In this document: in pieces, positions 17,024 to 24,975 of the stretch | Layout of the letters: each line of letters begins with the position of its first letter | Numbering within the stretch: position 1 is the first letter of the stretch | Source: Oleispira sp963933055 | GTDB taxonomy: Bacteria > Pseudomonadota > Gammaproteobacteria > Pseudomonadales > Oceanobacteraceae | Assembly (NCBI GenBank): GCA_963933055.1 | Contig: CAWVSY010000027.1 | Span: 1 to 47,077 of the forward strand | Direction of reading: 5' to 3' | DNA: 47,077 bases | The notes under the pieces: generated by a model | Told to the model about the DNA's origin: nothing | Databases searched by the model: none | Seen by the model: the letters and a program-made list of their open reading frames with translations, nothing else | Translations under genes and position numbers: made by a program

Positions 17024-17929
17024 TCAGACTTTGTTTAATATTTTAAGAATAAGATCAATCGTTTCTTTTGGTTGCTCCATAGGAAAGCAATGACCACGCC
17101 CAAAATCATGCAAATGAATATTGGTATTCTTTTTAGCGGCCGCCTCGACACCATGGTGTACATAAAAAAACGTATTTTCGGCCATGACGATGTCAGTTTT
17201 TAGCGCTAATTTTTTAACCGATTTCCACAAGCTTTGAGGAAAAGAAGCAAAAATAGATGCTTCCCAGCGTGGCGAGCACGATAGTTCTCTTTGCCCCTGT
17301 TGATTAATATGAGAAGCCGTGTGAACAAAGTATTCCATGACTTGTGGATCAAAATTTCGATATAAGCGTTTTTGAGAAAGCTCAGCCTTCATCTCAGCCG
17401 CATCTTGCCATTGATACTTTCGATTATGCACCGACTTATAAGACGCTGTTTTTTTCCAAAGCCCTGTTACTCGCATAAAATACTGAGCAATCGACATAAC
17501 GGGCAAGACCATCACAGGATCGAGTAAAATAATTCGACTAAAAAGATCTGGATTACGACTGGCAGCAATCAAGGTAAGTGCCCCACCAAATGAATGCCCA
17601 ATGCCCACCACAGGACCTTTATTTTCGACATCCATTTTTTTACGAATAGATTCCGCTAAAGCATCTGCCATTTCCAACCAATTAGGTGCTCGATCTTCAT
17701 TCCACGTCGAACCTCCATGTCCAGGAATATTGCTGATATAGCAATCCCAGGATTCTGGCATAAGGTGCATCAAGGGAATTAAAGTACCTGCCGAAAACCC
17801 TGTGCCGTGTAAAAAGTGTACGCGCTGCTCAGGATTTTCAACCTGTCGATGGAAGCCCTGTATGGCATGCCCAAATGAGGTTTGCTGTTGCCAGGATTCT
17901 ATATTGGTTGACTCTAATAGTGTATTCAT
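17024..17929 (-). CDS. Alpha/beta hydrolase
   Basis: A 301-residue serine hydrolase of the alpha/beta fold. The oxyanion region is FLHGTGFSAGT; the nucleophile elbow is GIGHSFGGAL (serine inside GHSFG); and the catalytic histidine is in GRGHCFPMEQP. DIVMAENTFFYVHHG is the likely stretch for the acid residue. No signal peptide. It lies beside the TetR/monooxygenase pair and may process its products, but it has its own promoter region and could equally be a general lipase or esterase. Confidence 0.85.
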   Translation of the reverse strand: MNTLLESTNIESWQQQTSFGHAIQGFHRQVENPEQRVHFLHGTGFSAGTLIPLMHLMPESWDCYISNIPGHGGSTWNEDRAPNWLEMADALAESIRKKMDVENKGPVVGIGHSFGGALTLIAASRNPDLFSRIILLDPVMVLPVMSIAQYFMRVTGLWKKTASYKSVHNRKYQWQDAAEMKAELSQKRLYRNFDPQVMEYFVHTASHINQQGQRELSCSPRWEASIFASFPQSLWKSVKKLALKTDIVMAENTFFYVHHGVEAAAKKNTNIHLHDFGRGHCFPMEQPKETIDLILKILNKV

Positions 17930-18007
17930 ACTGTTTTTATATTGTATGTTGTCTTTAATAATAAAAATTTAAGTTCGCCAAATATAATCATTAGCCCTAT
18001 AAACTTA

Positions 18008-18976
18008 TTATACGTTGCGAATATCAAAACTGATCACTTCAGCAATTTTTTTCAGTCCTAGCTGTAGCATTAATATTCGATCAATCCCCATGGCAACACC
18101 AGCACAATCAGGCAGCCCTTCTTCATCTGACATGGCTGTTAATAATTTTTCGTCAATCGGCCTATCCTTCATATTTTCAGTCGTGGATAATTCTTTCTCA
18201 AAACGCGCTCTTTGCTCATCGCTATCGGTGAGTTCATGATAACCATTTGCGAGCTCTAAACCGTTGAGATAAACCTCAAAACGTTCAGAAATTAATTGCC
18301 CCGATTCATCATAATTTAATTTAGACAACGCGGCTTGGCTTGCGGGGTAATTATAAATAAAAACAAGTTGGTTTTGAGGTAAACATTTTTCAACTTTGTG
18401 GCTCATTATCATATCAAGCCAACCATCTCGATTTAACCGTAAGTCACTACCCGCTAAGTCTATGCCTAGCGCTTTTATCTCATCATCACTGGCAGAAAAT
18501 GGGTCCAGCTTGGCATATTGCATCACTGCGTGCTGATACGTGATAAAGACTGGCTCATCTTTTAGCGTAATGTGCGTATCGGTAAATACTTCAGTTAATA
18601 AATCACATACTTCGTGCATCAGTTCTTGATGATCGATGCCTAAACGATACCATTCCAGCATGGTAAATTCTGGGTTGTGGCGACTACCCGCTTCCCCAGC
18701 GCGAAAAACTTTCCCTAGTGCATAGATATCACCACTGCCGGCACACAATAAACGCTTCATCGAATATTCTGGCGAGGTATGCAAATACAACTTAGGCATG
18801 TCATCTATTGCAGGCACCTCAATAGGCACGATATTCATATCCGCTACGGGTGCGTGATTCAAAATCGGCAGCTCAACTTCAAGTGCATTGGTTTCGATAA
18901 AAAATTCTCGAATGCTGCGATTCAACTCTGCGCGTGCATGCAAAGCTTCAAGAGTAGCACTGGGTTTCCAGTTCAT
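18008..18976 (-). CDS. epmA: EF-P--(R)-beta-lysine ligase
   Basis: A 322-residue paralogue of the catalytic core of class II lysyl-tRNA synthetase, lacking the anticodon-binding domain. Class II motif 2 is seen in GKVFRAGEAGSRHNPEFTMLEW and motif 3 in GVAMGIDRILML; the opening HTSPEYSMKRLL is the GenX/PoxA pattern. It activates (R)-beta-lysine with ATP and attaches it to Lys34 of EF-P, helping ribosomes pass proline stretches. Length matches E. coli EpmA (325). It lies downstream of efp on the same strand, separated by a strong terminator, so it needs readthrough or its own promoter. Confidence 0.95.
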   Translation of the reverse strand: MNWKPSATLEALHARAELNRSIREFFIETNALEVELPILNHAPVADMNIVPIEVPAIDDMPKLYLHTSPEYSMKRLLCAGSGDIYALGKVFRAGEAGSRHNPEFTMLEWYRLGIDHQELMHEVCDLLTEVFTDTHITLKDEPVFITYQHAVMQYAKLDPFSASDDEIKALGIDLAGSDLRLNRDGWLDMIMSHKVEKCLPQNQLVFIYNYPASQAALSKLNYDESGQLISERFEVYLNGLELANGYHELTDSDEQRARFEKELSTTENMKDRPIDEKLLTAMSDEEGLPDCAGVAMGIDRILMLQLGLKKIAEVISFDIRNV

Positions 18977-19000
18977 AAAAGATGCCTTTTATTTTAAACA

Positions 19001-19028
19001 TAAAAAAAGGAAGCCTAAGCTTCCTTCT
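19001..19028 (-). terminator. Rho-independent terminator of efp
   Basis: Perfect 8-base stem AAGGAAGC / GCTTCCTT (19007-19014 and 19019-19026) with a 4-base loop. On the minus strand it is followed by a run of seven Ts. A T-rich tract on the other side may make it work both ways. It separates efp from epmA. Confidence 0.85.
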
Positions 19029-19048
19029 TTTTAATAAACGCTTAGTGC

Positions 19049-19618
19049 TTATTTAGCACGGCTAACGTATTCACCTACACGAGTATCAATACGCAACATT
19101 TCACCGATTTCGATGAATAGTGGTACACGAACCATCGCGCCCGTTTGCATAATTGCAGGCTTAGAACCACCTTGAGCGGTATCACCTTTAAGACCTGGGT
19201 CTGTCTCTGTCACTTCAAGATCAATGAAGTTAGGAGGCGTGATGCTTAAAATAGCACCATTAAACAAGGTTACTTCGTAAACCTGCTGTTCTTTCAGCCA
19301 GTTCTTATTTTCGCTAATCGCTTCTTCTGACGCCGGATGCTGCTCGAAAGAACCGTCCGTCATCATGAAATGCCAAAATTCACCATCGCTATACAAGTAT
19401 TCCATTTCGACGTCCATTACGTCGGCACCTTCCAACTTCTCGCCAGATTTGAAGGTACGTTCCCAGCTGCGACCGTTTTTCAGGTTTTTCAATTTAACAC
19501 GACTAAAAGCTTGGCCCTTACCCGGTTTAACGTATTCATTTTCTACGATGGCACAAGGATCGCCATCCAGCATTACTTTAAGACCTGATTTGAATTCGCT
19601 GGTAGAATAATTAGCCAT
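19049..19618 (-). CDS. efp: Translation elongation factor P
   Basis: A 189-residue protein, the usual EF-P length. ATG at 19618 gives MANYSTSEFKSGLK and has GAGG just upstream; the longer frame from 19636 is not needed. The modified loop VKPGKGQAF puts the acceptor lysine exactly at position 34. EF-P binds between the ribosomal P and E sites and relieves stalling at polyproline. The presence of both epmA and epmB beside it indicates the beta-lysylated type, not the rhamnosylated arginine type. The start codons of efp and epmB are 59 bases apart, divergent. Confidence 0.97.
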   Translation of the reverse strand: MANYSTSEFKSGLKVMLDGDPCAIVENEYVKPGKGQAFSRVKLKNLKNGRSWERTFKSGEKLEGADVMDVEMEYLYSDGEFWHFMMTDGSFEQHPASEEAISENKNWLKEQQVYEVTLFNGAILSITPPNFIDLEVTETDPGLKGDTAQGGSKPAIMQTGAMVRVPLFIEIGEMLRIDTRVGEYVSRAK

Positions 19619-19677
19619 GTGACCTCGACAAAACATTATTGATGGGGTTCAGCACAACCTGCCCCAGAAAAAGAGCT

Positions 19678-20712
19678 ATGATAACCGAAACCCCGTTAGT
19701 GATCGAATCTTTAACCGATATTAGTCAGACTCAGGCTCAAGATAGCTGGAATCAAATTCTCGCGAGAGCGGTTAAAGACGTTAAAACCTTATTAAACCAG
19801 CTCGATATTCCCGTATCAAATCTCACTCAACGCCAACAGGCCTGTATTGATTTTCCTTTATTAGTCCCTCAGCCTTTTATCGACAAGATGGAAAAAGGCA
19901 ATGCTAATGACCCGCTGTTATTACAGGTGCTGCCGCAGAGTGCTGAGCTAGAGTCTGTAGAAGGGTTCATCAAAGATCCTTTAGCTGAAAAACACAGCAA
20001 TCTGCAAAAAGGCCTTATTCATAAATATCATGGCCGTATCTTGGTGCTATTAAGCACTGGCTGCGCGGTGAATTGCCGCTACTGCTTTCGCCGCCACTTT
20101 GCTTATCAAGAAAACAGAGTTGGCAAGAACGACTGGCAAGCCATCTTAGACTATGTTGCTGCTGATACGTCAATCGAAGAGTTGATTTTAAGTGGTGGCG
20201 ATCCACTCATGCTGAATGATCAGCAGCTTGAAAAATTCATCAAGCAAGCTGAAACAATTCCACATCTAGAACGGTTACGTATTCATACACGATTGCCGGT
20301 CGTTATTCCGCAGCGAATTACTGATGAATTTATTAAAAGTTTACATTCTAGTCGTTTCGACTGTGCCATAGTACTGCACATCAACCATTATCATGAGATA
20401 GACAGCGTACTGGCTGAGGCATTATCCAAATTACACAGCGCTGGCATTACATTATTGAACCAAACTGTTTTATTACGTGGGATAAACGATACCGTAAAAG
20501 ATCAGGTAGCACTGAGTAAAACCCTATTTAAAACAAGCGTACTACCTTACTACCTGCACTTATTAGACAAGGTTACTGGCGCTCATCACTTTGAGGTAAC
20601 TGAACGTGAAGCCAAAAAACTTCATGATCAGCTATTATTAAAGTTATCTGGTTATTTAGTACCAAAACTTGTCCGAGAAGAACCCGGCAAAGGTAGTAAA
20701 ACACCGCTATGA
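19678..20712 (+). CDS. epmB: Lysine 2,3-aminomutase for EF-P modification
   Basis: A 344-residue radical SAM enzyme that converts L-lysine to (R)-beta-lysine for EpmA. The CxxxCxxC motif is in GCAVNCRYCFRRHF, SAM-side contacts in LSGGDPLM, and the PLP-binding lysine in GYLVPKLVREE near the C-terminus. FIDKMEKGNANDPLLLQVLP matches the E. coli EpmB N-terminal region closely. ATG at 19678 is chosen because the extra residues of the frame from 19639 are not conserved and lie over the efp promoter region. Divergent from efp, completing the EF-P modification set in one place. Confidence 0.95.
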   Translation: MITETPLVIESLTDISQTQAQDSWNQILARAVKDVKTLLNQLDIPVSNLTQRQQACIDFPLLVPQPFIDKMEKGNANDPLLLQVLPQSAELESVEGFIKDPLAEKHSNLQKGLIHKYHGRILVLLSTGCAVNCRYCFRRHFAYQENRVGKNDWQAILDYVAADTSIEELILSGGDPLMLNDQQLEKFIKQAETIPHLERLRIHTRLPVVIPQRITDEFIKSLHSSRFDCAIVLHINHYHEIDSVLAEALSKLHSAGITLLNQTVLLRGINDTVKDQVALSKTLFKTSVLPYYLHLLDKVTGAHHFEVTEREAKKLHDQLLLKLSGYLVPKLVREEPGKGSKTPL

Positions 20713-20768
20713 TGGTTGGTCAGTCAGTGTAATGACTAGATGGAATGGGTGAAACAGGTTAGTCTTAA

Positions 20769-20810
20769 TCTTAATTGCTATGGATCAGTGAAGATCCGCT
20801 ACAATTAAGA
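20769..20810. other. Long two-part hairpin upstream of the PilZ-like gene
   Basis: Outer arms TCTTAATTG (20769-20777) and CAATTAAGA (20802-20810) pair perfectly. An inner stem GGATC/GATCC (20782-20786 and 20793-20797) is separated from them by symmetric 4-base bulges. It lies after epmB and 43 bases before the next start. No T run follows, so it may be a terminator without a tail or a 5'-leader structure. Confidence 0.45.
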
Positions 20811-20853
20811 CTATAGACGTAGTTAATTTACATTAATTGGTGAAAAAGAAAGC

Positions 20854-22659
20854 ATGGACAGCACAAAAACGCCGATAAAACTTCATATACCCAGCCCGAC
20901 ACAGCAGCAGCTTTCTTTTTGCCAAGCTAATGTTGATGGTATTACAAACTGGGCTAAAAGCCTTCCCATGGCCAATACAGGGGAAGCGGCAAGGCAATTG
21001 TATCAAGCGATTCGTGAACTAAATCAGTTACACGCAGATCCGTTATTACGCTTTAAACTATTAGAAGTCGTACGCCCTTACATTTATTCGATTGGCACTT
21101 TGCTGGCTAAGCATTTTTTGCAAACGTCTATTTCGTTGAATGAACGCCAATTAAAAATTGCTAACCTTAGTCAGTCATTACAAACCCATTTAGCGACAGG
21201 TTATAAACTCGTCGTCGCAAATAGTATCGCAAACATATCCCCGGTAGATAAACCTTCTAAAATCGTCACGATATCGATTCATCGCGCAATTACTGATACA
21301 ACCAGCACTATGTTGCGTGCACTTCAGCTTTATTGTCATCCACCAGAGCGTTCTTGGTCTGAAATCAATCAACTTTTTTTACTCGCTGAGATGCGCCAGT
21401 TAGAAGACTATACAGTTAACGACAGTCAAAACCGCTATGTGAGTACGACCAACATACGTACCGCTTTTATACGTGCACATCTATTAGGCACAGCAAAACC
21501 CAACAACTTACGTCAGCAAGATTTAAGTCAGCTTTATGATGCAACTGAACTGTGGGCCGATCGTGTTAAAATTACCGATTGTGATGACGAGTCTGCACTG
21601 TTCATTATCAATTTGCATCGAGATCGTGTTGCTCAGTATCGTCAGCATTTGCGTGACGAGCAAAAGCCACTATTTCGCAGTCTGAATACAGCAACGCTGG
21701 TGCAAGAGCTAAAAACCTATGCCGCAAACCCTCAAGGCCCTAGCAACATTACGGTACCCGGTAATTTAACTGATAATCTGCTAACCCACTCGATTCAAGC
21801 TTGGGGAATTCATTGGCAGCGCTCATTTCGTCGCATGTCTAGCGAAGGCGAACTGCGTTTATGCATTGGCTTAAGCGCAACCCATTACTACATATCGGGT
21901 AAAAAGGAGTTCGAAAAATTACAATTAGAACTTCGCCCAAAAAATGATACAAGCAGGCCAGTCAAAAAAGTTGATACCGGCAATCGCTCTGATAATGACG
22001 TTTGGTCAGGCGCTTTTGATGCGGGCCGTACGGTTATGCCTGAAAACAGTAATATCGACCTTGATGCTATTGATTTCATTAACAAACATAAAAAAGACGA
22101 AGACGAAGGCCCTGAAGTTCTCAAGTATCCTTCTCACGCCGTTAGCTTAATCAATACCAGCCCTGGAGGCTATTGCTTACAATGGTCTGGAGAATTGCCT
22201 GCAAGTATTCAGGCGGGTGAAATTTTGGGCATTCAAGAAAATGGCGTTCGTCACTGGGCCATCGCCGTTATTCGCTGGATTCGTCATCTTAATCAGCGAG
22301 GCACCCAATTAGGCATCGAGTTATTAGCCCCTAAAGCGGAAGCCGGCGCGGCTCAGTTATTACAAAAAACCGGTGAGAATGGCGCATTTATGCGCTCCTT
22401 GTTATTGCCGGCTATTAAAGCCATTGATCAACCTGCAACCCTTATATTGCCACGTATGCCCTTTAGAACAGGCAATAAAATCAATCTATTGCATGAAGAG
22501 AGTAATGGCCGCCAACAGCTTATAAAACGGATTATATCGACCAATAGCTTCAGCCAATTTCAATTCCGCTGCAGTGGTATCAAACCCGCTCAGCAGGCAT
22601 TGCAAAACGATGAGGGTTTAAAAGACGATGATTTTGACTCATTATGGAATAAACTATAA
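20854..22659 (+). CDS. PilZ-like domain protein, partner of FimX
   Basis: A 601-residue cytoplasmic protein. The N-terminal 400 residues are helical (for example GEAARQLYQAIRELNQLHADPLLRF) and of no family I can name. From about residue 425 the segment INTSPGGYCLQWSGELP fits the (D/N)xSxxG half of a PilZ domain; I cannot see a clear RxxxR half, so c-di-GMP binding is uncertain. The gene sits directly before fimX, in the same arrangement as PA4958-fimX in Pseudomonas aeruginosa. It probably works with FimX in type IV pilus or twitching control. That role is inferred from the neighbour. Confidence 0.68.
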   Translation: MDSTKTPIKLHIPSPTQQQLSFCQANVDGITNWAKSLPMANTGEAARQLYQAIRELNQLHADPLLRFKLLEVVRPYIYSIGTLLAKHFLQTSISLNERQLKIANLSQSLQTHLATGYKLVVANSIANISPVDKPSKIVTISIHRAITDTTSTMLRALQLYCHPPERSWSEINQLFLLAEMRQLEDYTVNDSQNRYVSTTNIRTAFIRAHLLGTAKPNNLRQQDLSQLYDATELWADRVKITDCDDESALFIINLHRDRVAQYRQHLRDEQKPLFRSLNTATLVQELKTYAANPQGPSNITVPGNLTDNLLTHSIQAWGIHWQRSFRRMSSEGELRLCIGLSATHYYISGKKEFEKLQLELRPKNDTSRPVKKVDTGNRSDNDVWSGAFDAGRTVMPENSNIDLDAIDFINKHKKDEDEGPEVLKYPSHAVSLINTSPGGYCLQWSGELPASIQAGEILGIQENGVRHWAIAVIRWIRHLNQRGTQLGIELLAPKAEAGAAQLLQKTGENGAFMRSLLLPAIKAIDQPATLILPRMPFRTGNKINLLHEESNGRQQLIKRIISTNSFSQFQFRCSGIKPAQQALQNDEGLKDDDFDSLWNKL

Positions 22660-22760
22660 CTAATTAAGCTAAAACGAGAAATGGTTTACACTTGTTTACC
22701 TACGTTTTAATTTTCGCACCGTTATAATTAACCTTTAATTGTACAAAGAGTCTTTAGTTA

Positions 22761-24854
22761 ATGCCTTCTCAAAGCCGTGATACGCTGCACTTGTTACTTT
22801 TAACCCAAAGCCAGAATGACGCTGAAGGGTTAGTGAGTTTATTGCGCAACTCAGGACGAGCAACACGAGCCCATATGATTTCATCCTTAGATGACTTCTC
22901 GACTCAAATCCAAGAAAAAACATGGGATTTAGTTTTAGCCGAGCCGGATGCTCAAGGCGTTGGCCCTAACGAATTGCTAAAGCAGATTAAACGCCTCGAT
23001 AAAGATCTTCCCGTGATTATGCTGGCAGAAGATATTGACTCAATGGTGTTAGAATCTTATCTAAAGCAAGGAGCATGCGATGTTGTTCCTGCTGATGAAA
23101 CCAATTTATTGTCCATGATCATCTCTCGCGAATTGAACAATCTTAATAATCGTCGTTCGCTGCGTACGACTCAGGTTAAGTTACGCGATGCAGAAAAACG
23201 CTGCCAATCATTATTAGAAAGCTCAAAAGATGCCATCACCTACATCCATGACGGCATGCACATTTATGCAAACCATGCCTATCTTGAGCTTTTTGGCTAC
23301 AAAAACGTCGATGATTTAGAAGGCATGCCAGTAATGGACATGGTTGCGAGTGAAGACCAAAACAACCTAAAACAATCCCTTAAAAGTTTCTTAGTCACCG
23401 GCGGCAGTGTCGACCTTAAATACAAAGGTTTAAAAACTAACGATACAGAATTTCCAATTACCATGTCTTTATCATCAGCAACCTATGCCGATGAACCTTG
23501 CACTCAAATTGTGATTCGAGCGAAATCGGATAATTCAGAGCTCGAAGCTAAATTAAAAGAGATGAGCAGCCGAGATTTTCTAACCCGCTTGTATAATAAA
23601 CCCTCATTTATGGCCAGCCTCGAATCGGCCGTCGATCGCGCCGTATTAAAAAACAGCTTTTCTGCCGCAATGTATATAAACATTGATCGCTTCGGCAAAG
23701 TTAAATCTCAAGTAGGCATTAATAATGCCGATTCGGTATTGTGCGCAGTCGCCGAATACCTGAAATCAGAAACTCAAGAAGGTGATACGTTAGCGCGCGT
23801 GAGTGAAGATATTTTCTGCTGGTTGCGTCCTAATATAAATGCTGAGCAAGCACTTGCCGTGGGCGAGAAATACCGCCATGGAATCGAACAGCTGGTGATC
23901 GATGCGGGTCCTCAAACGGTGACGATCACCGCCAGCATTGGTATTGCATTAGTCAATGAGAGCTGCAGCGATCCTAGCGATATTTTGCAGCGCGCACATC
24001 AAGCAGCTGACCTAGTTCGTCAAGATAATGGGCACGAGAAAGGCAATGGAATTCACCTATACGTTGCACAAGAAGTTGCACCAGATAATACCGAAGAAGG
24101 TATCGAGAAACAGGTTGTTAGCGCGCTAAAGAGCAGCTCATTCAACTTATTATTCCAGCCTTTAATTAATCTAAAAGGTGATGACAAAGAACATTACGAA
24201 ACCTTGCTGCGGTTACCACAAACCAACGGTGACGAAGTTTCTGCTGGTGACTTCCTGAATGGCTTTACCATCAGTGAAGACTTAAAACGTAAAATTGACC
24301 GCTGGGTTATATTGCACTCCACTAAGTTATTAAGTGAACATCGTCAGCAAAATTTGAATACCCGCTTATTTGTTAATTTAAGCGCGGCCTCCTTAATGGA
24401 CCCAAGCCTATCAAGCTGGATTGGGGTTGCACTCAATGCTGCTAAATTGGATAAAGAGTCTGTTATTTTTCAGTTTAATGAAGAAGATGCGACAAAATTC
24501 TTAACCCAAGCACAAACGTTTACCGCGGATCTAAAAGCAAAAGGTTATTCTTGTGCCCTATCGCGCTTTGGTTGCTCGTTAAACCCTTTCCAAACGTTAA
24601 AACACTTGAACTTAGATTATATTAAAATTGATGGTTCATTCACCAATGAGCTAGCCCAACCTGAATCACTTGAAACATTAAAGGCGATGCTTGCAGACTT
24701 GCATGAGCAAGACTACAAAACCATTGTTCCGTTGGTTGAATCAGCTTCTGCTGTCGCTTCACTATGGCAACTTGGCACACACTTTATTCAAGGTTATTAC
24801 GTTCAGGCGCCGCAAACGGGTATGGCGTATAACTTCTCTGATGACGACGAATAG
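22761..24854 (+). CDS. fimX: FimX-like c-di-GMP effector (REC-PAS-GGDEF-EAL)
   Basis: A 697-residue protein in the FimX order. Residues 1-130 form a degenerate receiver (LHLLLLTQSQNDAEGLVSLL). A PAS domain follows (SLLESSKDAITYIHDGMHIYANHAYLELFGY, in part), then a GGDEF-like domain starting at SSRDFLTRLYN in which the GGDEF site reads SEDIF, then an EAL-like domain (LFQPLINLKG, HYETLLRL) in which EAL reads ETL. Both catalytic motifs are lost, as in P. aeruginosa FimX (691 residues), which binds c-di-GMP through its EAL domain and controls type IV pilus assembly and polar localisation. The upstream PilZ-like gene supports the assignment. Confidence 0.87.
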   Translation: MPSQSRDTLHLLLLTQSQNDAEGLVSLLRNSGRATRAHMISSLDDFSTQIQEKTWDLVLAEPDAQGVGPNELLKQIKRLDKDLPVIMLAEDIDSMVLESYLKQGACDVVPADETNLLSMIISRELNNLNNRRSLRTTQVKLRDAEKRCQSLLESSKDAITYIHDGMHIYANHAYLELFGYKNVDDLEGMPVMDMVASEDQNNLKQSLKSFLVTGGSVDLKYKGLKTNDTEFPITMSLSSATYADEPCTQIVIRAKSDNSELEAKLKEMSSRDFLTRLYNKPSFMASLESAVDRAVLKNSFSAAMYINIDRFGKVKSQVGINNADSVLCAVAEYLKSETQEGDTLARVSEDIFCWLRPNINAEQALAVGEKYRHGIEQLVIDAGPQTVTITASIGIALVNESCSDPSDILQRAHQAADLVRQDNGHEKGNGIHLYVAQEVAPDNTEEGIEKQVVSALKSSSFNLLFQPLINLKGDDKEHYETLLRLPQTNGDEVSAGDFLNGFTISEDLKRKIDRWVILHSTKLLSEHRQQNLNTRLFVNLSAASLMDPSLSSWIGVALNAAKLDKESVIFQFNEEDATKFLTQAQTFTADLKAKGYSCALSRFGCSLNPFQTLKHLNLDYIKIDGSFTNELAQPESLETLKAMLADLHEQDYKTIVPLVESASAVASLWQLGTHFIQGYYVQAPQTGMAYNFSDDDE

Positions 24855-24861
24855 TCTTCCC

Positions 24862-24889
24862 TGCGCTTTGTACTGACTTACAGAGCGCA
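24862..24889 (+). terminator. Hairpin after fimX
   Basis: Arms TGCGCTTTGT (24862-24871) and ACAGAGCGCA (24880-24889) pair over 10 bases with one wobble and an 8-base loop, 7 bases after the fimX stop. There is only a weak T-rich tail. Confidence 0.55.
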
Positions 24890-24975
24890 ATTCTGCTACA
24901 ATTCTTGCAATCTATCTTGATCCTTATTATTGATTAGGGCTGAACTCAACAGCTCTCTATAAGTGAGACTTTAAA

